This document shows positions 21,727-32,959 of a stretch of 64,000 bases of DNA, piece after piece. Each line of letters starts with the position of its first letter. Position 1 is the stretch's first letter. The stretch is taken from the NCBI RefSeq assembly GCF_947507565.1, contig NC_089175.1:5135733-5199732 (forward strand), written 5' to 3'. Source of the stretch: Oscarella lobularis. Taxonomy: Eukaryota > Porifera > Homoscleromorpha > Homosclerophorida > Oscarellidae. The notes under the pieces are model-generated. The model searched no databases. It saw only the letters and a list, made by a program, of their open reading frames with translations, and had not been told where the DNA came from. Made by a program: the position numbers and the translations under genes.

Positions 21727-22148
21727 GGCTTCGGGAGGAGCTAAGCGATGAGAATGAACAGAGGGCAACGTTGCCCTCGGCTTTTGGGTGTGTACACGTG
21801 CGGAAAGAATGTCGCTACGCCCGCGTCCACGCCTCTTCGATGTGCGTCAGTTGGGTGCACCGCGGTTACGTCATGAGGTTCGTTTCTATTTCCGATTTAT
21901 TTATTTATTTTCCCAGTCGCGTAGCCTCACAACCGCGCAAAACAAAAACTCTACCCGCGCATATGATCTACGTCGTTTGTCCGACCCTATCTCGCGGAAT
22001 GAGGCGTAGCTCGGATCCGTGTTTCAAAAATACGTTTCCTAGTCATTGGGGAGAAAAAGAGAGAAATCGTTCTCTCGAGTGAAAGGCGACTTTGTATGGC
22101 CTACCTGCCGATTGGGAGGGATTTATACCGATTCCATCGTTCGTAATA

Positions 22149-22802
22149 ATGGCACTCGTGGCGGATGGCACTTTGAACTGCAAAATAGCACACACCGTTA
22201 CTAAAACTGGTTCTTGCGGTGGCTTCGTGGTGCGTACGCTTACCTCTTCTGCAGCAAATTTTAATACGGCTGTAAACGGCGTGTTTTCAGGCACGCTGAG
22301 GCTGGGAAGACCGGAGGTACGTACAGTGGAAGTGAGATCGCGCCTATTCGAAGGCTTACACTTTGTATGGAAGCTTCGGATCGGACGTCAAGGTGATCTT
22401 GAAGGATACCTTGGATCTGTGAATAAGGGAAAAGCTCTAGTTGAGACGAAAGAGACTCTCTTGCCATCTTACCCAGACGCCATGTTTGATTCGTTGATTT
22501 TACCGCACGCTAAAGCAATTCCCGTTCGGGCCGTCGACGGACGGTCTTTTTCTCCGCTGAAGAACCGCCTAGCTACACGAAAAATCGATTCCAACCTCGT
22601 CGAATACAGTTCTCGAAGTCGAGATCTCGCTTGGAGGCGCGAAAGAGTAGCGATGGTCAAGAAGCGATCGTCGAAGCACAAAACCGCTCAAGGTAAGAAT
22701 CCTTTGATTAGCAAAATCCGTTCGCCCAAAAGGAAAACGCAATGCACGCTCCAGTACCGAGTTCTACCAGCTCCATCCGCGCAGGAGGCGGAGTCAACGT
22801 GA
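22149..22802 (+). CDS. Unassigned basic protein
   Basis: An unbroken frame of about 217 codons from the first ATG at 22149; the frame is open from 22092 upstream. I recognise no domain. The C-terminal third is rich in Lys/Arg/Ser ([20 protein letters not shown]). A GT...AG pair at 22229-22290 could be a 61-base intron, which would change the frame, so this may be a spliced gene or a chance frame. It lies 190 bases upstream of the next gene on the same strand. Confidence 0.35.
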   Translation: MALVADGTLNCKIAHTVTKTGSCGGFVVRTLTSSAANFNTAVNGVFSGTLRLGRPEVRTVEVRSRLFEGLHFVWKLRIGRQGDLEGYLGSVNKGKALVETKETLLPSYPDAMFDSLILPHAKAIPVRAVDGRSFSPLKNRLATRKIDSNLVEYSSRSRDLAWRRERVAMVKKRSSKHKTAQGKNPLISKIRSPKRKTQCTLQYRVLPAPSAQEAEST

Positions 22803-22995
22803 CAGGTTCTGTAAACGGTCAATTATCTGTAAACGGTCAATTAGCCCTCCCTTCCAAATAAAAACAGTTCCTTCGACGAACAGAAAACTTAGTTAGCGCA
22901 TGCATAAGTCGAGTCTCTGCGTCTAAGTGGCACGGCGAAGCCTTGAGACCATATGTCTCATTATACATGTAGATGCAATCGTATCTATTGCATCT

Positions 22996-24580
22996 ATGCA
23001 CATAGACGAAATGCCGGGGGATGACGCGACGAGCAAGTCGCCGTCTCCCGAACCGGACAAGGGCGCTCACGCGACCTCGTCGCCGCCGGTTGCCGAGGCG
23101 ACGAGAGGCGAACGGAAGAAGAGCTGGTTCAAGAGACTTTTCCCCGGAAAGAGTCAGAAGCAAAAGGAAAGGGAAGCGATGAGGCGATCGCGTTCGGAGC
23201 CGACGGCAGTGAAATTGGTGACCAGTGACAACAGCTCGACCGATCGGGAGATGTCGCCGACGCCCGCTTTGGGAACTTTGCCTGAGACGGACGACTCTCC
23301 TGTGGACGATCGTAATGTTCCAATACTCGCACTCTTATTTTTTATTGCGTCTACTTTTTTTCCCCTGTAGCTGTTGCTAGAATGACTCCGTATAGATCTT
23401 CCCCTTCTTTGATGCCGACGTTTCGGAAGCGACCTGTGACCGTGCACGTTGCTGTAATGCCGCTGCAGTCTTTCGACTCGTTCGTCTGCATTGTGGTTTT
23501 GCTTTAGGATGATGTGTGGGCTCAGGTGAAGGCCAAACAGGAGGCCTTGTTTAGCGATGGGAGCTTTCTGAAGGTTGATGCTGGCGCTGCGATTTCATCA
23601 AGAGTAAGAATAATTATTACGGCGCATCACGTGTAGCACTCCGCGTTCTTCCTTTAGACTCCTCCTGTTCACAGGCACAGCTATGAGGAAGAAACTCGTA
23701 CAAAAGCGGAGGTTCGCTCTTTGGGCTATTTATACCCTCGGGCAGAAAGATTGGCACCCTTTGCAATGGTTCCAAAGAGTCGTAAGACGTAAAGATAGAG
23801 AGCGGCATCCTTTCCCTTGATTCCAAAGGGTCGTAAGACGTAAAGAGAGAGAGCGGCACCCTTTCGTTTGATTCCTAAGTGCCATACGACGTAAAGATAG
23901 AGAGCGGCACCCTTTGCCTTGATTCCAAAGGGTCGTACGACGTAAAGATAGAGAGCGGCACTCTTTCGTTTGATTTCAAAGAGGGCCGTGCGACATAAAG
24001 ATAGAGAGCGGTACCCTTGCTAATGAAAGTGCCCGCTTGAATTATATAGTACGGTGGAGAACGGCGGTCTCAGTATATATTAATTTACTTGGGCGGAGGA
24101 CGACCGTTGCAGTGTACTTAGATTATCTTGACTGTTGCCTCACGTTTCTCGCTTTTCTTGTAGAAATTCGATGTTACAGACGAAGAATGGCAAAAGGTTA
24201 AGGCAGCTCAGGAGAGAATGTTTTCTAAAGTGGACGACAGTGCATTGGTTGAGAAAGAAATTTCCACTATGAAGCAAAGGGAATCGAGATCTCCTTCCGT
24301 GGAACTAACAGAAGTTCTGACGATAGCCAAGTCCGAAGAGACATTGTCTCCCGTTGCCGTCGTATCAAGCGCGGCACAAGTCCGGGCTGCTTTGGCTAGA
24401 AAAGAAGAAGAGGAGAAAATGAAGCAGAAGTTGGCAGCTGAGACTTTGGCGAAGAGACAAAGCTATGTAAAGGAGGCAGAAGACAAGCTCAACAAAGAAA
24501 AAATCAAAGGAAAAGAGGAGGAGGAGGAAGAGAAATTAGAAGAGCACGAATTCTTTACAGACTGCGCAAAGGAGGGTAAC

Positions 24581-24611
<31 letters not shown>

Positions 24612-26220
24612 ACGACGTTGGTGACGACGGCGTCGAACAAAAGGTCGACGAACAAGACGTTCAAAACATCGAAGAGCACGAATTCTTCGCCGCCGAAGTT
24701 GAAGTTCAAGATAGAGTCGAGAAGCGCGACGAAATCGCGTCAAAGAAAGAGGAGGATGAAGAGAAGACTCCGAGCAAGTTCAATGAACTCGTTCGGCAGC
24801 AATCTCTGGTAGGTCCACGAGCGTTTGAACGGTTCGTTTAGAATTTGCTTTTTAGAAACTACGAGAGTCTAGACAATCAAGAATGAAGAAACGACACACC
24901 ATTGCCTCACCGGGTTTTCTTGTGCGGTTATCTCTTCGCCTTTGGACAGTTGAATTAATGCTCTTTTTTACTAGGAAGGAGAAGAGGGTCTTTGGGACGA
25001 GATACAATCGAAGCACGTCTCGCTATTCAGCGATCCGGCGTCTTTGGAGACGCGCGAGCGATTGGACGACAAAGAAGTCGACCAAACCGAAATGGATGAA
25101 ATTTTGTCGGACGTCAAAGTTCGCAAATCAGGCGTCGTAGTTGGCAGAAGAAAGAGCGACACGCCGCGATTTTCGGTGTTGCCGTCAGCTGAGGAAACCG
25201 CAGAAGTGTCGCCGGCACCGATCAAGGAGAAGAGCAAAACGAAAATTTATTCAGAATATACAGCAGGTGATAAAGCAAATGATTGAATGAGACGTATCTT
25301 CCGAATGTCAGCTTGTCTGTTTAGATTTGACGGCTATTCCTCAGCTGCAGCCTAGTCTTGGACTCTCCGCTGGCCATATGAAACGAAACGTATCGCGAAA
25401 GCACAAGAGACGACCCCCATCGATCCGACTTTCCTCTCCGCCGTCGCATGAAAGTGGAAACCCGCTGTTTGCTAGTCCAGAAAGAGCGGTTGCTGAGGAA
25501 CAAGAGACCGTAATTGTTTTCTCATTTAATTGTCTTTACTCTGTTCTTTAGGACCAGTCCATACCAGTGAGTCTCACGAAGCAAGAAGCACCTAGAGAGA
25601 GTCCTAAAGAAAAGGAGCTACCACAGCAATCCAGTTGGTAAGAAAGCAGATGGTATTTCTAATTTTGAAGTGAGGGGCAGTTGCAGGCAGTTAGACGGGA
25701 TTTCTATTACCAGTAGTAATCTCTTTCAGTGGGACCATTATTCAGAGGTTTCACGGTGGTTCAATCTCTGTTCTTGTAGTGATAGGAATTCTACAAGTTA
25801 TCTAATTGACTGCTGTTCTGATTGACGTTTGTTTTTTAGGCTGCAGGAGCTGCAGAAGAGACAATCTATCAAGTCTGAGGGCATAGGCAGCAGTGCTACT
25901 CTTCCTTATAAGAAGAAAACCAGTCAGCCCATCATTGGTTCTACAGCAGCTTTAGTAGCGATGGCTGCAAAGAAAAGGACAAGCAAGGAGAGTCTTGTAT
26001 CATTCAACGAACGCGCCGAGTCACAGGCTAAACCCAAACCAAAAGCTATGGTCATTCACGAGAAATCCGGTAGCAACAGCAAGGAAGTGTCAGCGCCAGA
26101 GTGGATAAAAATGGCTCAGAAAATCAATGAAAGGGTAAATATTGATCTAGCTTATGTATTCATTCGTGTACTTACTTGTTTTGTTGTTCTCCGCAGAGAG
26201 TAGTTCAAAAAGTCGAGTAG
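22996..26220 (+). CDS. CRACD-like actin-capping regulator candidate
   Basis: A long, mostly disordered protein. Exon 1 (22996-23311) holds KKSWFKRLFPGKSQKQKERE. Later exons are 23371-23453, 23508-23603, 23658-23711, 24164-24808 (EWQKVKAAQERMFSKV; Glu-rich coiled coil; acidic run near 24585-24615), about 24980-25265, about 25325-25510, 25842-26135 and the last ending at 26220. GHMKRNVSRKHKRRPPS (about 25374) resembles the CPI motif LxHxTxxRPKxRRPP, which binds capping protein. The C-terminal APEWIKMAQKINER resembles the tail of CRACD (KIAA1211). CRACD relieves capping-protein inhibition of actin growth. Assignment rests on short motifs, so medium confidence. Intron 23712-24163 contains a minisatellite. 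Confidence 0.6.
23740..24030 (+). repeat. Intronic minisatellite, ~60-bp unit
   Basis: About five copies of a unit containing GACGTAAAGATAGAGAGCGG and CACCCTTTCCTTTGATTCC-like sequence, spaced roughly 58-62 bases, fill most of intron 23712-24163 of the CRACD-like gene. The copies differ at a few positions each. No regulatory role can be read from it. Confidence 0.85.
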
Positions 26221-27585
26221 CAACACGGTAACTTTTCTTTTTTATGTTTGTTTAACGAAGGCAGCGGTGCTGTCCTTTTGAAAATAAGTTTTTAGCTGCG
26301 CTTACTATCACGTGATCAATCAGTCTCCTCCCTACTCAAAAGCCGTTGACTTTGGGCCTTCTGAGTCTCTCATTTGCCATTTTGAATCAAATTGCTGGTA
26401 AGTGCTTGGCGTTGCATTTTCACGCGCCACGGATCGAGCTCGGTAAGCGCTCGCGCACCTCGCAAAAGCGTTCTGCATGCTTCCCCAAGCACCTCCGAAA
26501 AGTGGACCTGCGTGATGAAGCGTCGAAAAATCGCCTTCTAGACGACTTCTCCTCGTCAATAATTCTGTGGCAGAATGACCACTGATTTCATCCGGCAAAC
26601 ACGGCATGCACCAAGCAAGCCCAAAGCAAACTGAAAGAAAGCAGAAGGGTAAAGGGAGAGTTTTTGTCTGCGTTACTTAGTGCACCAGCCGTTGCATACG
26701 TCACACTCGATCAAGTCTCCCTCTTTAATTGATTTACCGGCAATTCTGCTTTGACTTTTTGTGGTTTCGAGCGTTTTTTCGTTCCGCATCATGTCTTTTG
26801 CTCTTTGGAGCAGTTCATCCGCTGTCAACTTGAAGCATACCGGTATTCACCCTCTCAACAAAGCCTCAGCTTGCGGTTTCGAGCTTTTCTTCTCTCCGAA
26901 AGTACGTGTGTCTTCGAAGTTTCTTTGGGCAAAAAACGTCGTATTTTAAGCAGACCACCAGCCGTTACGTCAAACTCGATCCCGTCATCCTCTTCGATGA
27001 CTGCGGCTCCAAGACGTTTCGCGACAAGGACCGTACTTTTTTTCAGTACATGGTATACTACTGTAGTATATAGTCAGTGCATGCAGCCTTTAGGCCAGAA
27101 TTTGCACTTTAGTTCTCAATATCGAGACTAAATTATCTACGAGCCATCTCGCCTTACTGTACTTCCTTGAAAATGACGAAGTTAGAACCAGCGGATTTGA
27201 CCGACATTGATCGCCCGCGCCCATTTCCGATCACACGATCGCCTGCGGGTGACGCACGCTCGCAGCTCCCTACTGAACGTGTCGGCGAAAAGGGTTTCGC
27301 CAGCCAAGAAACAGCCCGAAACTTGTCCCGACTCCCTTTTTTTTCCCGGATTTATCCGACACTCCCCTATAGACGTCTCTCGAAGAGCTTTTCATGGAAG
27401 AAGACGGTTTGTTTTTGTTTTCGAATTCTTGCGTCGAGTAGCTCTAGACCTAATCTCGACCGTTCATTCGCTCGCGAAACACCGCGTTTTGTTTTGTGAC
27501 TGCCTCTCCGAAAAATGGCTGCCCTGCGCATTTGGGAAGATCCGCCGCTATTGTTAATTTGTCAATAATCGTTCGTTTTTGTAGA
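26221..27585. other. Intergenic region with a weak transposase trace
   Basis: No host exon recognised. A frame at about 26820-26880 reads NLKHTGIHPLNKAS, which resembles the xFRxTGIxPLN stretch near the C-terminus of pogo/DDE-type transposases, so an old transposon scrap is likely. Two stretches near 26690 and 26955 resemble each other (CAGCCGTT.CGTCA.ACTCGATC). Confidence 0.35.
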
Positions 27586-30500
27586 GTTCTTCGCCGCTAT
27601 TGCCAAGGGAAACACGAATTTCGTATCACAGTTCATCCGTAGCTACCCGGAAAAGTGGAAGGAAACGACGACCATTGTACAACGAATGCTTTTACATTTC
27701 AAACTATTCAATGCTTCTTTCTGATGTAGGACGGACAAACTTCACTTCATCTCGCTCCGGATGCTGAAATAGCCGAATGCCTGATTTCGGCTGGAGCTAA
27801 TATGGAAGCTTTGGATAAGGTCTTAATTACTCATTAATTAGCAATTGCGTATTCTTTTCTCACGGTTTGGCATCAGTGGGGATTCACGCCTTTTCTTCAA
27901 GCCACTTGCAATGGAAAATTAGTAGTCGTGGATGTTCTTATTGGACATGGCTGCAACATTTCTGCAAAAATCAAAGTAACTAATAACAGTTAGCACTTTT
28001 TCTATAATCAGTAATAGAATGCAGAATGGAAATGGGGCTCTAGCGCTTGCGAGTATGAATGGTTATGTGGATATTGTGAAACAACTGGTGAGAATGGGGC
28101 TCTGTGTGAATGAACCTCATCAGGTTAGAACGTGACAGATTTGAAGACCCGTCATTTATGAATGTTCAGGGTGGCTATACTTCACTTCATTGGGCGTGTC
28201 AGAAAGGTCATGTTGAAATCACCGACTATCTGATTTCAGCTGGAGCTAATGTGGAATCTTTGGATCAGGTCTTGACTAATAAGAAATTTGGTATATTATT
28301 TTTCACGGTTTAACACCAGTCAGGATGTACGCCTTTTCTTCTTGCCGTTGTCAATGGAAAATCAGGAGTCGTGGGTGTTCTTATTGAACGTTGCTGCAAC
28401 ATTTTTGCAAAAACCAACGTAAGTAATAACAGTTATTTGTATAATAATCAATAATACAAGGTAGGATGGTAATGGAGGTCTGGCACTTGCGAGTAAGCAC
28501 GGTCATTTGAATATTGCGAAACAACTCGTTGAAATGGGACTCAGTGCCAGTGAACCTAATCAGGTATTAGGAGGTGACAGATTTGAAGACTCGTAATTTA
28601 TGAATGTTTAGTATGGCTATACTTCACTTCATTGGGCGTGTGTGAAAGGACATGCTGAAACCGCAGAATATCTGATTTCAGCTGGTGCTAATTTGGAATC
28701 TTTGGATAAGGTCTTGATTAATTAACATTGGGTGTTATTTTCTCACGGGTTGGCGTCAGTGGGGATTCACGCCTTTTCTTCTTGCTGTTCTCAGTGGAAA
28801 TTCGAAAGTAATAAATGTTCTTATTGGACGTGGCTGCAACATTTCTGCAAAAACCAGCGTATGTCATAACAGTTAGCAGTTTCTTAGTAATCAATAATGG
28901 AATATAGGATGGAGATGGAGCTCTGGCACTCGCCAGTGGAGGGGGTTATCTGGCTATTGTGAAGCAACTCGTTGCAATGGGACTCAGCGTCAATGAAGCT
29001 GATCAGGTTTTAGGACGTTTACAGATTTGAAAACTCGTCATTATGAATATTCAGGATGGCTCTACTTCACTTCATTGGGCGTGTCAGACAACACAAGCTG
29101 ACACCGCTGACTATTTGATTTCAGCTGGAGCTAATGTTGAAGCTTTGCATAAGGTATTGATTAATTAGCAGTATTTTCTCTCACGGTTTGACATCAGACG
29201 GGACTCACGCCTTTTCTTTGCGCCGTTCTTGATGGACAGTTAAGAGTCATCGATGTTCTTATTGCACGTGGCTGCATCATTTCTGCTAAAAGCATTGTGA
29301 GTAGCAGTAGCTATCGTTTTGTTAATAATCAATGATTTAAAGTAGAATGGCGAAGGAGCTCTGGCACTTGCGAGTCGAAAAGGTCATTTGGATATTGCAA
29401 AACAACTTGTTAGAATGGGACTCAGTGTCAATGATCCTGATCAGGTATTAGAACGTGACAGATTTGAAGACTCGTCATTTGTAAATGTTCAGGATGGCTT
29501 AACTTCACTTCATTGGGCGTGTCGCGAAGGACATGAAGAAACAGCTGAATATCTGATTTCAGCTGGAGCCGATATGGAAGCAAAAAACAGAGTAGTGATT
29601 TGTTTTTCAGCATAGTTCCAATTTTTGACGTGGCTAATAGTTTGATAGAACACCTCTTCTTGAAGCTAATCTCTTTGAGCAATTCAATGTCGTCGCAGCT
29701 CTTGTGCGGATTCTTGGCAGTCAAATTACATTTGAAAGAGGCGCAAACGGGGGTAACCAACAAGAGGTGTGTCCCCTAAGCCAAAATTCATTGGGCAGCA
29801 AATGACAAAACCGTAATACTGATCCAGTAGCAGGCTTTGTTAATTGTTTGTTTATTGTAGGTCAATGACAGCAACGAAACTTCTAACGAAGGAAAACTCA
29901 CCACCACCAATAAGGTTGATCTCACTTCCGACAAAGACGTCTCCTCGCATCAAGAGAAAGAAGACCATTTTCAAGAAATTTATAACGAGGCTCTCAAACG
30001 CGGCTCCGTAACAGTGAATCGAACTCATATAACCGTTGTTGGTCAAGACAGAGCTGGCAAGTCGTGTCTTGTTGATTCTCTTTTGAACAGACCATTCGAG
30101 AGAGAGAGAAAGCGAGCACGGAAGGAGCGGCCGTGGCAATGACGCACACAGCCGCTAGCGGCTGGGTAGCTACAGACAGCAAGGACCACCTAGATCCGCT
30201 CATTGCACAGGGTGTTTATCGCATGAAGCAGCAGTTGACATCGCAAGAAAATTCGTCTGAGCCATCTCATTTTGTCAAACGGCAATCAGAAGACTTTGAC
30301 TCTAAATTAGAAGTAGCAGAAGAAGCCGAGCATCACACTTCTACAGTAGAAGTGGAATCATCACGTGTGGTCAAAGTATTAGAAGATGATTTGAAAGCGG
30401 TTGGCACAGAGGCAAAAACGCTTACAGCTAATCAGCAACAACTGGTGAACAGTTTTCTCAAGAATAAGCCAAGTGAAGAAGATCTTAGCAAACAAAGCTT

Positions 30501-32689
30501 GGGCCTTCGCGATATATGGGATTTAGGCGGACAAGAAGTTTACCTCGCCACTCATTCGGCTCTCATGCCCGACAGCAAAATGTTTGGGTTGTCTATGTAC
30601 ATGATTGTAATGGATATCTCAAAATCCCTGTCCGATAGAGCACAGTCATTTTTGGATGGCGAAGTAATAGACCAGACAAACGAATTGGGCTGGATTTGCG
30701 CAAATGGAGACTTCCCTTTGTACTGGTTTGGCTCAATCACAGTGGCCCACGAAGAGACGACTATAGATAACGGTTACCACTGGCTCGGCAGGGACGAGGA
30801 GGTGGCTCCTCCTCCTGTCTTTGCAATTGGTTCTCACCGAGACGTCTTGGACATTGACAAAGAAAGGTTTCCTGATTCGGCGTCTACAGAAAAATGGCTG
30901 AGTGAACAAGGAAGACTCTTTGAGCAACTTCTTAGCGACAGCGACTTCATGAAACACATTGTTTTACCAAAGAAACGCGGAGTCAGGGAAGCTGATAAAG
31001 ACTTCCGCGAAATGGATCATTTCGTCAAGAGAATTTTTCTTGTAGACAATTCCGTGTCCGGATCGGGGTCTCCTTGTAAAGGTGTGAATGAAATTCGAGA
31101 CCGAGTGGATCGCATGACGACAACGTATTGGAAAGGCAGGAAAAAACAGCCTCTATTCTGGGTTTACCTTGAAATTCTTCTTTTCCGTTGGAGCAAAGTC
31201 ATGAAAACGGTTGTAGCTAAAGTTGATGAAGTAGCCGAGCTCGCTCAGCATCCAACTATCTGCAACATTTCAAGTCGTGACGAAGTCAAAGTGGCGCTGA
31301 AATATCTAGCAAACGTTGGAGCAATTCTCTATTATCCGGAAGTGGACGATTTGAAAGACGTTGTATTCACAAGCCCTGAATGGGTGATCAAAGCACTGTC
31401 AGCGTTTGTTACAGCTGCAAATCCGGGCCCATTAATGGAGCCGAAGTGGATAATTCTAAAAAGGAAAGGAGTAATGTCTAATGACTTGATGAAGTATCGT
31501 CTCAAACAAATGCGAAATGCCCTCTCTAGCGATTTGAAAGTCACCGATCAGGAGCAAATTGAAGACGAAAATAGACTAATTGTACGACTTCTGGAACTTC
31601 TTGACGTCATCACGCCGGTTGAAGGATTGCCCCAAATTGAATTCTATGTTCCGTCGATGCTGACGACGTCTTTTCTGTATTCTCCTACTCATTGGGAAAA
31701 TCTATCCAGCTCGGAGCCTTCTACTTATTGTGGTCTCCCAGCTCCGCTCATTGTCCTTCCGACAAAATTAAAATTCATTCCGGAATGCCTTTTCTTCCGT
31801 CTTATTACTCGCTTTCTCAAAGCCTATCCAAGTAAACCGCGACTTTCACGTCATCAGTGCATCTTTCTGGCTCAAGATGAATTCTCGACAGTAGAAGGTA
31901 CGCACAACGTCTATTATATTATCTCAAAGCGACTACTATACATGTACCTTGTATTATTCTGTTACAGTTGAAGTTGAATTGCTGTATCACAGTAGGGGTA
32001 AATGGGTCTCTCTGACTATTCGTTTCGTCAATGAAGAGGACCCAAGAAAGATAAGCGAAGAGTTCTTGGCTTCAATCAAGAAGGAGTTGTGTCAACATAT
32101 GGAGAATGTTTGTCGGCAAGGAATGAGAGGCTTCAAGTATAACATATGCTGTCAAACAAATAAAGCCGTTTGTGTGGACAAGGAGTTTGGCGTTGATCCC
32201 GGAAGTCTTTGTGTGATACTCAATGCGGAGGGGGGTTATTCACCAGAAAATCCCAGGCTCTATAATCCATTTGATGAACCTCTGACTGTCAAGCCAGAAG
32301 AGTTTCTTAGAATTAACTGTTGGTTTGGGCACCAACTCATCAATGTTTCACCTCAAGGTAAGAAACAGAATTGCTTTTTGGCATTATCATGTCTGTTTCA
32401 TTCTGCAGATACGCTTCCTAAGGGAGTCAACAGTTCCCTCATTCGGGTTGTCGCGACCCTAGTAGAAGCAAAGTGGCAGAAGCTCGCGGTTTTTCTGGAA
32501 CGAAAAACCAGTGCCATATCGCAGTACAAAGAAAAGTCTGATGAGAATCTCGTTCGGGCAATGATGATCATAGAGGATTGGGCTGAAGAACGCGGTCAAG
32601 AGGCGACGGAAAATGCTCTTATTCAAGCTTGTAAAGATTGCGGTGTTCACAGAGACAAAATTGAAGCCGCATACAAGAAGAAGTCGTGA
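27586..32689 (+). CDS. Ankyrin repeat - Roc-COR - Death domain protein
   Basis: From a leader exon (about 27586-27680; the upstream first exon was not found) follow some 13 ankyrin exons to about 29595. Next comes the Roc GTPase (P-loop VGQDRAGKS at about 30033; G3 DLGGQEVYL at about 30522), then COR (about 31000-31890). After an intron (31893-31967) the fold continues, ending in a Death domain (about 32410-32689; IEDWAEERGQEATENALIQA). This layout is known for animal ROCO proteins of the ankyrin/Death class, which act in stress or cell-death signalling. The frame breaks near 30100-30112 at a GA microsatellite, just after the P-loop: the frame with the P-loop stops, while the frame with HTAASGWVATD continues. 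The Roc domain also has an insert of about 110 residues between G1 and G3. Confidence 0.85.
27731..29600 (+). repeat. Tandem array of ankyrin exon triplets
   Basis: Three kinds of ankyrin exon (DGxTSLHWA..., WGFTPFL..., NGxGALALAS...) recur in order about every 440 bases, at starts near 27731, 28170, 28612, 29056 and 29494. Introns between them are also alike, for example GTTAGAACGTGACAGATTTG-like donors. The last unit is incomplete. The array grew by unequal crossover of a triplet. Confidence 0.85.
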
Positions 32690-32959
32690 GTTTGTGCAGT
32701 AACCTTTCAACCTAATTTATACTGTCCTACTCTTTTTGTTCACTTTTGTTTTATCACATGTGCGTTCATATTTACTGTTTGGGTATGCGGATAAAAGCCA
32801 TATCTCCAAAAACAACAAGGTACTGTATATATATGTGGAGAGGAAACTTCGTCCTAAACACAAGGTATGTTTTGTGTTTTCTTCGCGAAGACAGCACTTT
32901 GAAATAATCTAAGCTTTTTAGCCCCGCGTTCTTACAATCACGTGATCACAACAAGATGT
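32690..32959. other. 3' flank of the ROCO gene
   Basis: AT-rich sequence with no gene. It probably includes the 3' UTR; no canonical AATAAA is clear. Confidence 0.3.
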
